The notes under the pieces were generated by a model, which had not been told where the DNA came from, did no database searches, and saw nothing but the letters and a program-made list of their open reading frames with translations. Made by a program: the position numbers and the translations under genes. A stretch of DNA of 64,000 nt. Source: Sulfurimonas sp. HSL3-7 (GTDB taxonomy: Bacteria; Campylobacterota; Campylobacteria; Campylobacterales; Sulfurimonadaceae). Location of the stretch: assembly GCF_039645985.1 (NCBI RefSeq), contig NZ_CP147919.1, forward strand, positions 1,302,001 through 1,366,000, read 5' to 3'. Below are positions 15,082 to 23,222 of the stretch, one piece after another (position 1 is the stretch's first letter; the number at the start of each line of letters is the position of its first letter).

Positions 15082-15191
15082 AGGGCACCTCTGAAAACCC
15101 TAGCTGATGCCAGGGAAAAAAGAGGCGAAACGGAGTGTGATTTTTTCTCTTTCTTCTCTCTGAGACTAACTAGGGTTTTTAGAAGTGCCCT
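15082..15191. mobile_element. 110-bp MITE-like element
   Basis: Two 22-base inverted repeats (15082-15103 and 15170-15191) match at 20 of 22 positions and begin AGGGCACCTCT. They enclose 66 bases with no reading frame. Size and structure fit a miniature inverted-repeat element. The ends recall IS5-type termini, from memory. I see no clean target duplication. The rest of the gene-free stretch to 15438 shows nothing. Confidence 0.6.
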
Positions 15192-15438
15192 TGAGTAACT
15201 AAACACAAAAGAAAGTAACACTTTCCACGTAATCCTACCTACAAATTAGCATAGCAAGTGTTCTATAGCGATTAAGTATTTCGGTTAATTATAAAAGATA
15301 ATTATTTTATGATTGGCAATGGTTTGTATCGGAAGGGGTGGTTTTAGATGATCTGCATGGAAGAAGGGGGTGTCAAAGGCGAAAGATGCTTTCGAATGAA
15401 AGCATCCTGCCTCCGGCAAATCGGATCTGGAAAAAGGC

Positions 15439-15576
15439 CTAGTAGAAGACCATGTCCAAATGCGGGGAATCTTCATCGATGTAGATACCCGCATCATCAT
15501 ATGCTGCCATGTGGTGCGCGAACGCGCTTGATGCCAGAGCCGCTGCCATCAGTAGTGTTGTAATAAACTTTTTCAT
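15439..15576 (-). CDS. 45-residue exported peptide, paralogue B
   Basis: Paralogue of the peptide at 13743-13877. The signal peptide MKKFITTLLMAAALASSAFA (1-20) is followed by a predicted 25-residue mature part starting H-H-M-A-A-Y-D-D-A-G-I-Y-I and ending SPHLDMVFY. The mature parts match at 21 of 24 aligned positions, more than the signal peptides do, so the mature peptide is under selection. AAAAGGAAA precedes the ATG at 15576. The upstream regions of the two genes are also similar. Metal binding is an inference from H-H-M. Confidence 0.75.
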   Translation of the reverse strand: MKKFITTLLMAAALASSAFAHHMAAYDDAGIYIDEDSPHLDMVFY

Positions 15577-15617
15577 GTTGTTTCCTTTTCTTTTTGGATG
15601 CGGTAGTATGACAGTTA

Positions 15618-15635
15618 AGTGTTAGCGCAGTGTAA
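15618..15635 (-). promoter_or_regulatory. tandem-repeat operator upstream of peptide B
   Basis: On the minus strand TTACACT-GCGC-TAACACT, the same 7-4-7 box as at 13919-13936 and at the same 42-base distance from the start codon. A -10-like CATACT lies seven bases beyond it. Confidence 0.55.
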
Positions 15636-15661
15636 GTATGCAGGAGAGAGAGTAGAGGGCC

Positions 15662-15940
15662 TTAAGGTGCTTCGATCGGTTCCCGGGAGACGAGAATACC
15701 CTCGTAGCCCGTTTTTGAAATCGCCTCGGAGAGGGCCGCATTGCTCAGGGCGTCGTCGTGCCACACCCTGGCCTCTTTGGTGTTGAGGCGCACTTCGGCC
15801 CTGTGGACGCCGTCGAGCGCTTTGAGGCTCTTCTTGACGGCGACGGTGCAGAGCGGGCAGTGCATCTTCGGCACCTCGTAGAGGCTCAGGGTCTCGCCCC
15901 AGAGCCACAGCGGCAGTCCGAGCAGCAGCAGGGGTCTCAT
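15662..15940 (-). CDS. exported heavy-metal-associated (HMA) protein, MerP-like
   Basis: A 92-residue protein. A hydrophobic N-terminus (about 1-15) looks like a signal peptide. An HMA fold follows with M-H-C28-P-L-C31 as metal-binding site and K-T-G-Y-E-G near the end. MerP-type proteins carry metal ions to a MerT-type membrane transporter. The start chosen is the ATG at 15940, which overlaps the stop of the MerT-like gene by four bases (ATGA); the longer open frame upstream is a shadow of that gene. The metal may be mercury, copper or another soft metal. Confidence 0.8.
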   Translation of the reverse strand: MRPLLLLGLPLWLWGETLSLYEVPKMHCPLCTVAVKKSLKALDGVHRAEVRLNTKEARVWHDDALSNAALSEAISKTGYEGILVSREPIEAP

Positions 15941-16245
15941 GCGGCGAACTCGATGTAGGGGACGGCCAGCAGGGCGATGAGCGCGGCGGAGATGGCCGAG
16001 AGCAGCCAGATGGTGCGTCTGTTGTTCAGCACGCAGGCGCGGCGGCGGTAGAGGCGGACCCAGGCGAGCAGCAGCAGGGTGACGCTGAGGCCCTGGAACC
16101 AGACCTGGTAGGGCGCAAGCAGGTCGAGGAAGCCGAAAGAGGCCATCGAGACCCCGAAGAGCAGAAAGAGCAGGGCGCTGCCGCAGCACGACAGAGCCAG
16201 AAGAGCCGACGCAAGCGCCCCAAGTCCCAGAAATTCGACTCTCAC
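15937..16245 (-). CDS. MerT-like metal transport membrane protein
   Basis: A 102-residue protein with three predicted membrane segments (about 6-32, 45-64 and 78-97). A vicinal pair C20-C21 lies in the first helix (A-L-S-C-C-G-S-A), as in MerT, and a third cysteine, C71, lies after the second helix. MerT passes metal from the periplasmic carrier into the cell. It overlaps both neighbours by four bases (ATGA), so transglutaminase-like, MerT-like and HMA genes form one tight operon. No MerA or MerR is present, so mercury resistance is not implied. Confidence 0.7.
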   Translation of the reverse strand: MRVEFLGLGALASALLALSCCGSALLFLLFGVSMASFGFLDLLAPYQVWFQGLSVTLLLLAWVRLYRRRACVLNNRRTIWLLSAISAALIALLAVPYIEFAA

Positions 16246-17276
16246 GGAAGCTCCTTTACCGTGATAGTGTAGGTAAAGTTTTTCGGGCTGTAGTAGTCCA
16301 GCGGCTCATCGCCCCGTTCGGCATAGGGATAGGAGAAGATGCTCAGCGGGAACTGCACCGGTGCGGGGGTGAGTACGAAGTCGCGCGCGCTGTTGTAGGC
16401 GAACCAGTTCATCTCCCAGTTGCCGAACTGCCGCTCGGCCTCCGCCTTGACCCGTTCGCTGTCACGATCGAGCCCCTCGACGAGGATCAGCTTGGTCACG
16501 TCCGCCGGGTCGGCGGGAATCCATCCGGTCCCCTCGATGTAGAACTCCGCGCGGCAGTGCTGGGCGGTGGTGATGTCGGCGCTCTTGACGCCGTAGGCTT
16601 TGGAGTACTTCGACTTGGCAACACGGATGCCGAAGACCTCCCGCGCCGGGATGCCCGCGGCGCGCAGCAGGGCGACGAAGACGGCGCTCACGTCGGCGCA
16701 TTTGCCCCCGAGGTAGCCCGATTCGAGGCTCTGGTAGGCGTCACCCAGCCCGCAGCCCCGCGTTTTGGGGTCGCGGAACATGTTCTGCACCGTCCAGTCG
16801 TAGATGCGGCGCGCCTTCTGCAGGTCGTCTGTTTCCCCGGTGGTGATCCTCTCGGCGTACGCTTTGACCACGCCGTCGATGCGGATATGCTCGCTTCCGG
16901 CACGGTAGGGGGCCAGCTCTTCGGTGCTCGCCTTCACACCGCTGCGGTTGAAGTCGGCCTTGCGGTCATGCACCTCGACGGTAAAGCGGACCGTCGCCGT
17001 GTTGTGCTTCTGTTGCGGCGCAAAGGCGAGGTGGAGCATCTGCGCGCCGTACGTGCTGTCGGCGTTGACCGCTTTGCGTTCGAAGTTTCCCTCGACGGCA
17101 AGGTCCGAGGCCTTCTGGTAACCGCTCTCGAGCGGCAGCGGCACCCAGAGCTTGAGTCCGGGCCCGTCGATCACGAACTGCTGGGTCACAAGGTAGCGGT
17201 GGCTTCCTTCGGCGCCGTAGAGAGCGCAGCCGCCGAGTAGAAGAGAGAAGAGGAGTGCGCAGACGCGTCGCATCAT
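16242..17276 (-). CDS. transglutaminase-like lipoprotein
   Basis: A 344-residue protein with a lipoprotein signal L-L-L-G-G-C17, beta-rich N-terminal part, and a transglutaminase-like catalytic core: C193 in G-G-K-C-A-D-V-S, H240 in A-Q-H-C-R-A-E-F, and D256 in P-A-D-P-A-D. Bacterial members are mostly proteases or amidases of unknown substrate in the envelope. The start is one of two adjacent ATGs at 17276/17273. The operon is visibly richer in GC than its surroundings. Placement before MerT/HMA genes is unusual. The gene-free stretch 17277-17564 holds only the promoter listed next. Confidence 0.8.
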   Translation of the reverse strand: MMRRVCALLFSLLLGGCALYGAEGSHRYLVTQQFVIDGPGLKLWVPLPLESGYQKASDLAVEGNFERKAVNADSTYGAQMLHLAFAPQQKHNTATVRFTVEVHDRKADFNRSGVKASTEELAPYRAGSEHIRIDGVVKAYAERITTGETDDLQKARRIYDWTVQNMFRDPKTRGCGLGDAYQSLESGYLGGKCADVSAVFVALLRAAGIPAREVFGIRVAKSKYSKAYGVKSADITTAQHCRAEFYIEGTGWIPADPADVTKLILVEGLDRDSERVKAEAERQFGNWEMNWFAYNSARDFVLTPAPVQFPLSIFSYPYAERGDEPLDYYSPKNFTYTITVKELP

Positions 17277-17506
17277 GATAAACCTTTGGAATATTGATTT
17301 AAAACCTTATTATAGCCAAGCGCAGTCGCCCTTATGCAGACTAGTACCGTATTGCCTTCTTGCTGTTTGCGCAAGACTCACTGTAACATCGGCGGGATGG
17401 CTGAAAAGTCGGCTGGAGACGCGACCCTACTGTCCCGCGACAACGCATTGGAAACCGAAATATTCCCTATCACCGCCATCGTCTGCATTCACGTCGATCT
17501 ATCTGC

Positions 17507-17512
17507 TATAAT
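17507..17512 (+). promoter_or_regulatory. -10 element for the PAS-GGDEF gene
   Basis: TATAAT in the context CTGCTATAATGGGA, 53 bases upstream of the start codon at 17565. It is the only strong -10 match between the divergent genes. Confidence 0.5.
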
Positions 17513-17564
17513 GGGATCGAAAATATACACGAGCAGTAAATATCAATTAATATGAGCAGTATTT

Positions 17565-18971
17565 ATGTGGAAACGGTTTGTCACCAACGGCTTCAGGTTC
17601 ACCTCCAACGACGCGGAGTACCGTCGCGTCTATATCATCAATGTCTCCATACTTTTAATCAGCTTGACGCTTCTGTTTTTCAGCATCTACAATGCTATTG
17701 TTATTGACTATCAGGTACTTGCGGCCGTTGAACTGGCCGCTTTTATCCTGCTGATGGGACTGCTCTGCTATTTTCATAAAACGTCCAATATCAAAGTCAC
17801 GGCCTACGGTGTTCTGCTGCTGGCCTTTCTTGTGCTCGCCGCTCTAATGGTGATCGTCGAAAACCGCGAATACGCCCTCTACTGGCTGATCGTTTTCTCT
17901 CCGATCGCTATCTTTTTGCTGGGGTATAAGATGGGGGTCGTGGTGAACATGCTTTTTCTGGCATATTTTCTGGCATTTATGCTGCAAGGCTACGGGGAGT
18001 GGAAACCCGCGGTATTTGACGTGACATCGATCATCAATGTGGTTTTTGCATTTCTCTTCCTTGTCTCGTTCATCGCCTATTTTGACCTGAGCCGCGAAGA
18101 GGCGGGCCGCGCCCTGCAGCGGCAGAGCCGAAAGCTTGAGGAGGAGCACGCCATGCTTGATCGGTATGCCATTGTCTGCACCTTTGATCTTGACGGCAAT
18201 ATAAGCTATGTGAGCAGGGCTTTTACCGAGCTCTCAGGCTACAGCAATAAGGAGCTGATCGGGCGGAAGCATCTCATCGACCACTGCGGTATGGACAAGG
18301 CGACCTTTAACGAGATGTGGTCGACCGTCGGCAATAAAGAGGTATGGAGCGGAGAGCTCCGAAACAGGAACAAAGAGGGCGGGATGTACTGGATGCACGC
18401 TACGGTCGAGCCGGTCTTCGATGATAGCGACGGCAAACCGATCGGTTACCGTCTGATCGGCGAGGATGTCACCGATAAAAAACGGGTGGAGGAACTGGCT
18501 ATCTCGGACTATCTGACCAGGCTCTACAACCGCGTCAAGCTTGACGAGGAGCTCTCAAAAGAGATCTTGCGGTCGGTGCGCTACAAGACCCCTTTTTGCG
18601 TCATTCTTCTCGATATCGACCACTTTAAAAGTGTCAACGACAGCCACGGTCACCAGATGGGCGACACCGTGCTCAAAGAGATCGCACAGATACTGAAAGA
18701 AAATACCCGTAAGGTCGATACTGCGGGACGCTGGGGCGGCGAAGAATTTTTGGTCATAACCCCCTTTGCCGGCATCGACGAGGGTGTGCAGACCGCTGAA
18801 AAACTGCGCACCGAGATCGAGAGCCGGGAATTCGAGAGAATAGGTACCCAGACCGCCAGTTTCGGCATAGCCGAGTACCGTGAAGGCGATACGATGGAGA
18901 GCCTGACGGAACGTGTCGACAAGGCACTTTACCGTGCAAAGAGCAAGGGGCGCAACCGGGTTGAAAGCTAG
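17565..18971 (+). CDS. membrane PAS-GGDEF diguanylate cyclase
   Basis: A 468-residue signalling protein. About five to six membrane helices fill residues 22-172, a PAS domain with PAC-like end (I-G-E-D-V-T-D-K-K-R) follows at about 195-308, then a GGDEF domain with active site G-G-E-E-F at 391-395. An R-K-V-D lies five residues before the active site, which is an intact inhibitory (I) site, so product inhibition by c-di-GMP is expected. The ATG at 17565 has a weak ribosome site. No EAL domain. The signal sensed is unknown. Confidence 0.9.
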   Translation: MWKRFVTNGFRFTSNDAEYRRVYIINVSILLISLTLLFFSIYNAIVIDYQVLAAVELAAFILLMGLLCYFHKTSNIKVTAYGVLLLAFLVLAALMVIVENREYALYWLIVFSPIAIFLLGYKMGVVVNMLFLAYFLAFMLQGYGEWKPAVFDVTSIINVVFAFLFLVSFIAYFDLSREEAGRALQRQSRKLEEEHAMLDRYAIVCTFDLDGNISYVSRAFTELSGYSNKELIGRKHLIDHCGMDKATFNEMWSTVGNKEVWSGELRNRNKEGGMYWMHATVEPVFDDSDGKPIGYRLIGEDVTDKKRVEELAISDYLTRLYNRVKLDEELSKEILRSVRYKTPFCVILLDIDHFKSVNDSHGHQMGDTVLKEIAQILKENTRKVDTAGRWGGEEFLVITPFAGIDEGVQTAEKLRTEIESREFERIGTQTASFGIAEYREGDTMESLTERVDKALYRAKSKGRNRVES

Positions 18972-19024
18972 CTCCTTTGCATTTGAACCTTCCGGTATTT
19001 AAACCGCTTTCCGTCTAATAAAGT

Positions 19025-19600
19025 TTATGCAGAGGTTTCTTTCTCTTGAAGGAAATGAAGCGAAGAAGAAGCGATACGCTCAAACATCCTGATCTTGTTA
19101 CGGTGAGGGATCCAGTCGATGAGGAAGGTGGCTGTCGCTTCCCAGAAAGAGACCCAGCCTGCGACGATGAGCCCTTCGGCAAAGACCTTCTGCAGGACCG
19201 TCATGTGCTCGTCGTAGAGGGTATTGACCCAGATGGAAGCGGTGATGAAGGCGAGGCCGATAAGAAAGAGGTAGAAGGACTTGCGCGCCATGCTTTTGAG
19301 CCGGTCAATCTCGAGTTCTCTCAGGTAGCGGAAATAGTTTCCCACGCTGCTCTGGAGTCTTGAGGTCAGCTTGGGTTCGAGCGGGGAGCTCAGGCGGAAG
19401 CGGATGATGAAGGGCGTATGCCCGATCTCTTTGACCGAGTCGATGATGTAGTCGACAAGATCCTGGTCGAGCTCTTTTTTGACGTAGGGGGCATACTTGT
19501 CGAAGTCGTTATAGAGGTCTTCGACCTTTTCCGCACTGATGTCGATGATGATGTTACCGTTGTCGCTGTGAGCATACCGCTCGAAAATCTCTTTTTTCAT
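19025..19600 (-). CDS. hypothetical two-helix membrane protein
   Basis: A 191-residue protein. A soluble, acidic N-terminal part of about 100 residues is followed by two membrane helices (about 107-128 and 135-160) and a basic tail. I recognise no family. The N-terminal part includes D-L-V-D-Y-I-I-D-S-V-K-E-I-G and T-P-F-I-I-R-F-R-L. The start is the ATG at 19600; ribosome site weak. It converges with the PAS-GGDEF gene and is followed upstream by ppk2 on the same strand. Confidence 0.6.
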   Translation of the reverse strand: MKKEIFERYAHSDNGNIIIDISAEKVEDLYNDFDKYAPYVKKELDQDLVDYIIDSVKEIGHTPFIIRFRLSSPLEPKLTSRLQSSVGNYFRYLRELEIDRLKSMARKSFYLFLIGLAFITASIWVNTLYDEHMTVLQKVFAEGLIVAGWVSFWEATATFLIDWIPHRNKIRMFERIASSSLHFLQEKETSA

Positions 19601-19654
19601 GGACCGCTTTTTTAAATTATTTTAGCACATAAAAAGGGGACAGCGCACTGTTGT

Positions 19655-20584
19655 CTATGCTCTTTTTACAAATTTGGACTTCTCTGCATGCGTACGTTTG
19701 TGATAGCGTTCAACGATCTCGGGATTGTGGTGAAGATCGATTCCGGCATCCTCTTTTCCGTCATAAGGGATCTTGGAGAGCACGTAGCGTATGGATTCGA
19801 GCCGTGCCCTTTTTTTGTTATTGCTGTCGACAATGATCCACGGGGCGAAACCGGTATGGGTACGGCTGAACATCTCCTCTTTGTAATAGGTGATCTTGTC
19901 CCACATTTCCTGCGCTTTTTCGTCAACGGGGCTCAGTTTCCAGTGTTTAAGCGGGTTGGTCATACGCTCTTTGAACCGTTTTTGCTGGTTCTTTTTCGAG
20001 ATAGAGAACCAGAACTTGATCACGATGATGCCGTCGTCGATAATGGCATGTTCGATCTCGGGGACTTCGCGCATGAACTTTTCGTACTGTTCGGGTGTAC
20101 AGAAGTCAAAGACCGGTTCGACGATGGCGCGGTTGTACCAGCTTCGGTCAAAAAAGGTGATTTCACCCGGATTCGGCAGGTGCTGGAAATAGCGTTGAAA
20201 ATAGAACTGCCCCGTTTCGACTTCGGTCGGTTTCTGCAGGGCCACGACCCTGAACTTTCTCGGATTGAGGTACTGGGTAAAGCGTTTAATCGCGCCCCCT
20301 TTGCCTGCGGCGTCGCGCCCTTCGAAAATGATCATCACCCGTTTTTTGTTTTTGTAGACCCAGTTCTGGAGCTTGATCAGTTCGACCTGCAGCTCTCTGA
20401 GCTCCTGCTCGTATTTGATGTCGCGTACGATTTTGGCGCTCTTCTTCTTGCGCATTAGCTGTTTGAGACCCTCTTTTGTTCTGAGCAGATGAAAGTTCTG
20501 TTCCAGCTCTTTAAGAATCTTTCTGCCCTCTTTGCCCTTTACGTGTCTGTTGAGATCATCCAGATCCTGAAATATCGTTTTCAT
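19655..20584 (-). CDS. ppk2: polyphosphate kinase 2 (PPK2 class I)
   Basis: A 309-residue cytoplasmic kinase that transfers phosphate between polyphosphate and nucleoside diphosphates. Walker A reads E-G-R-D-A-A-G-K-G-G, the lid and Walker B region F-F-D-R-S-W-Y-N-R-A, and the C-terminal block F-A-P-W-I-I-V-D-S-N-N-K is typical. Length and single domain fit class I. The start chosen is the ATG at 20584 (MKTIFQD), with GGGGAA just upstream, not the ATG 21 bases further out. The gene-free stretch 20606-20990 contains no gene I could support and only the promoter listed next. Confidence 0.92.
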   Translation of the reverse strand: MKTIFQDLDDLNRHVKGKEGRKILKELEQNFHLLRTKEGLKQLMRKKKSAKIVRDIKYEQELRELQVELIKLQNWVYKNKKRVMIIFEGRDAAGKGGAIKRFTQYLNPRKFRVVALQKPTEVETGQFYFQRYFQHLPNPGEITFFDRSWYNRAIVEPVFDFCTPEQYEKFMREVPEIEHAIIDDGIIVIKFWFSISKKNQQKRFKERMTNPLKHWKLSPVDEKAQEMWDKITYYKEEMFSRTHTGFAPWIIVDSNNKKRARLESIRYVLSKIPYDGKEDAGIDLHHNPEIVERYHKRTHAEKSKFVKRA

Positions 20585-20961
20585 CGTTCCCCTTTTGTGA
20601 TACAAAGACTTTTATACACGTCATATATTTTCATTATATTCCTGCTCCGCCTTAAGAAGAGTGAAAAATGTTCAATTTGTCAAAAAAAACGGCTCTTTCT
20701 GTCACTTTTTGACGGCGGCCTGGAAATCGGTTGTAGTTATGATGAACCCGACAAGCCAATGGCCAACCCGCTGCCGGGCGAAGCGCTGAACACAAGGTCT
20801 GTATGTTTCCTCTTTGGATGCTCTTTATGGACGGATCGTAAACAGAAAACAGTGCTTCGATCGTTTCACATGCGCTGCACCACCGGACACCGGTCCTATG
20901 CAACAGGCTCCGACCTTATGGAAAACAGCCTTGTTTAAGCGCTGTTCTATGCGTGCTCCAT

Positions 20962-20967
20962 TATAAT
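20962..20967 (+). promoter_or_regulatory. -10 element for the second GGDEF gene
   Basis: TATAAT in CCATTATAATGAAG, 25 bases before the GTG start at 20992, which leaves a leader of about 18 bases. This position also argues against the upstream GTG at 20953 as the start. Confidence 0.55.
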
Positions 20968-20991
20968 GAAGCCTTATTTTGGGAGCCGCCC

Positions 20992-22425
20992 GTGAACTTA
21001 AATTACCGTACCGTCTTGATCATTACTTTCTTACTGGTGACCTTGTCGGTGAGCCTGTCCGTCATCAACTACATCATCTCGCTGCAGTCGATGCAGAAAC
21101 AGCTTACCGAACGCTCCCTCCCGCTGACGGTTGACAATATCTACACGGAGATCCAGAAGCACATCATCGAGCCCAACCTGGTCTCATCGATGATGGCGCA
21201 TGACACCTTTTTGAAAGAGTGGCTGATCAACAACGAAGTCGATGTCGGGAGAATTACGAAGTACCTCGAGACCATCAAGAACAAATACGGCATGTTTACG
21301 ACCTTTCTGGTCTCGGAACAAACGGGCAACTACTATACCTCGGACGGCCTTATTGAAAAGGTGAAAAAGGAGAACCCGAACAACGCCTGGTACTTCTCCT
21401 TTAAGAAGCTTCAGAACACCCACGAGATCAACCTCGATTTTAACGCGCATATCGATGCCGCCATGATCATGTTCATCAACCATAAGATCATGGACGATCA
21501 GTTCCACATGATCGGGGCCACGGGCATCGGGCTGAAGATCTCCTACATCAACGATATGCTCAAGTGGTTCCGCCAGCAGTATCACTTCAAGGTACTTTTT
21601 CTCAACGAGGAAGGCAAGATCGTGCTCAACGAACGGGGTGTGGATGCGATCAAACATCTTAAAGAGGTGCCGGAACTCTATGCCCTTAAAAAAGATATCA
21701 TAAGCAAGACGGGGAGCATGCTCAAATACGAGATTGACGGTGAACCGTACCTGCTCAATACCAAGTATATCCCGGAACTCGATCTCTACCTTCTGGTCGA
21801 GGCGAAGGTGACGCAGTTTACCGAGGAGGTGACGCAGACCTTCTATCTGAATCTCATCCTGTCGCTGCTGGTGACCGCATTGATCACCGTTATCATTCTT
21901 TTGACGGTCAAAGGGCATCACCGGGAGCTGGAGTATCACGCCAATAACGATATTTTGACGCGACTCCCGAATCGCCGTGCCTTTAACGAAGCGTTCCAGC
22001 GTTTTTTTCTGCTGTACAAGCGCAAAGCAAACCCCATAACGCTGCTCTTTTTCGATCTGGATGATTTTAAACAGGTCAATGACACCCTTGGGCACAATGT
22101 TGGCGACAGGGTGCTGGTGCGTGTTGCAGAGATTCTTCGGATTAACGTCCGTGAGACGGACCTCATGGCACGATGGGGCGGGGAAGAGTTTATCGTCGCG
22201 CTGATCGATACCGGGATCGAAGACGCCTACATTATTGCAGAGAAGATCAAGGAGCACATCGAGAATGATGTTCAGTTGCATGAGACGGCAAACCGGCGGG
22301 TCACCGCGAGTTTCGGTCTGACGGGCGTTAACGAACACGACACGATTGATTCGCTGCTCAAACGGGTCGATGATGCGTTGTATGAAGCGAAGAAACAAGG
22401 AAAGAACACGATCGTCGTGCGATAG
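20992..22425 (+). CDS. membrane-bound Cache-like sensor diguanylate cyclase
   Basis: A 477-residue protein. The first membrane helix is at about 8-28, a roughly 240-residue extracytoplasmic sensing part follows (likely Cache type), then a second helix (about 287-310) and a GGDEF domain with G-G-E-E-F. R-E-T-D five residues before it is an intact inhibitory site. It makes c-di-GMP in response to an unknown external ligand. The start is the GTG at 20992 with GGGAG six bases upstream, directly after the TATAAT promoter. Confidence 0.88.
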   Translation: MNLNYRTVLIITFLLVTLSVSLSVINYIISLQSMQKQLTERSLPLTVDNIYTEIQKHIIEPNLVSSMMAHDTFLKEWLINNEVDVGRITKYLETIKNKYGMFTTFLVSEQTGNYYTSDGLIEKVKKENPNNAWYFSFKKLQNTHEINLDFNAHIDAAMIMFINHKIMDDQFHMIGATGIGLKISYINDMLKWFRQQYHFKVLFLNEEGKIVLNERGVDAIKHLKEVPELYALKKDIISKTGSMLKYEIDGEPYLLNTKYIPELDLYLLVEAKVTQFTEEVTQTFYLNLILSLLVTALITVIILLTVKGHHRELEYHANNDILTRLPNRRAFNEAFQRFFLLYKRKANPITLLFFDLDDFKQVNDTLGHNVGDRVLVRVAEILRINVRETDLMARWGGEEFIVALIDTGIEDAYIIAEKIKEHIENDVQLHETANRRVTASFGLTGVNEHDTIDSLLKRVDDALYEAKKQGKNTIVVR

Positions 22426-22604
22426 GAAAGGGGTGATGTGCATCAAAACGCTCTGCACACCCTTCGTCATACCTCTTCTTCCATCTGCTTCGTGTACAAT
22501 ACGCCGATAAAACGTATTGTCACCAGTAAGGATAAACTATCAAACCATCTGCAAACAACAGAAAAACACCATCCAAGAAGAGAGGCGGACTATCGCCGCA
22601 GGAA

Positions 22605-22880
22605 ATGAAACGAAGAGCCTCAAAGAAGAACGCCTTGGAGACTGTCTATAAAGAAGAGGTCAAAGAGATGTTTGTCAAATGGTTTAAAAAACAGAACGCG
22701 GTTGCAGGGCACATCATGACCAAGACGGACGTGCTTAAGAACATCATTAAAAACCTGGATAAAAAACAGGATGATGTCCTGGAAGCGGCGATGAACGAGT
22801 TGATCTCGAGCGGTTTCATGACGACGCTCGAAGACGGCTTTTCGCTGATGCTGACAGAAAAAGGCGCCGAGAGCCTTTAA
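22605..22880 (+). CDS. small winged-helix-like hypothetical protein
   Basis: A 91-residue basic protein. After a lysine-rich N-terminus, residues 15-90 form a helix-rich unit ending in a two-strand wing (G-F-M-T-T-L-E-D-G-F-S-L-M-L-T-E-K-G), like an MarR/PadR-type DNA-binding fold. This is inferred from pattern. CAGGAA precedes the ATG at 22605. It converges with the acetyltransferase gene; a nine-base inverted repeat (22870-22878 and 22906-22914) covers the junction. Confidence 0.6.
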   Translation: MKRRASKKNALETVYKEEVKEMFVKWFKKQNAVAGHIMTKTDVLKNIIKNLDKKQDDVLEAAMNELISSGFMTTLEDGFSLMLTEKGAESL

Positions 22881-22914
22881 AATGGCGAAGGGATGACCGG
22901 AGTGTAAAGGCTCT
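22870..22914. terminator. possible bidirectional terminator
   Basis: AGAGCCTTT and AAAGGCTCT form a perfect nine-base stem with a 27-base loop between two convergent genes. The long loop and lack of a clear T-tract keep this tentative. Confidence 0.3.
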
Positions 22915-22920
22915 GCGGTG

Positions 22921-23199
22921 TTATAGGAGCTTTTCGCACTCCGGGTGTCTTTTGACGTAGGCGACGATGTAGGAGCAGCACGGCTTCATCTTTAGTGCTC
23001 TCTTTTCAATATCGTCCATCACAGCCTTGACCAGTGCTCCTGCGATCCCTCGTCCGCCCAGCTCTTTGGGTACGAAGGTGTGTGTCAGGTGCAGAACACC
23101 GTTCTCCTCTTCATAGGTGACACGCGCCAGATGACCTTCGATGTGGTATTCGTATTGGCATTCCGTTGCGTTGTGTACCAGTTCGTAGTTGTTTTCCAT
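22921..23199 (-). CDS. small GNAT-type N-acetyltransferase (YjdJ-like)
   Basis: A 92-residue minimal GNAT. The E-G-H-L-A-R-V-T-Y strand, L-T-H-T-F-V-P-K-E-L-G-G-R-G-I-A-G-A-L acetyl-CoA loop, and the C-terminal C-S-Y-I-V-A-Y-V-K-R-H-P-E are all typical of the short YjdJ/Gtn10 group. The substrate is unknown. A good AAGGAGC lies before the ATG at 23199. It is followed 24 bases upstream by the DUF2237 gene on the same strand, probably co-transcribed. Confidence 0.88.
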   Translation of the reverse strand: MENNYELVHNATECQYEYHIEGHLARVTYEEENGVLHLTHTFVPKELGGRGIAGALVKAVMDDIEKRALKMKPCCSYIVAYVKRHPECEKLL

Positions 23200-23222
23200 C
23201 AGTTGCTCCTTTCGTCTGTCCT

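Noticed and set aside
15941-16189. Upstream extension of the HMA protein frame
   Set aside because: The extension lies inside the MerT-like gene in another frame; a signal peptide and ATGA overlap support the ATG at 15940.
15662-16245. Complete mercury resistance operon
   Set aside because: MerT-like and HMA proteins are present, but no merA or merR is seen, so mercury resistance is not supported.
20606-20990. c-di-GMP riboswitch before the GGDEF gene
   Set aside because: The conserved GEMM-type core could not be found, and the promoter TATAAT at 20962 leaves a leader too short for a riboswitch.
21184-22470. 428-codon minus-strand open frame opposite the second GGDEF gene
   Set aside because: Shadow; the plus-strand frame carries the G-G-E-E-F and inhibitory-site motifs.
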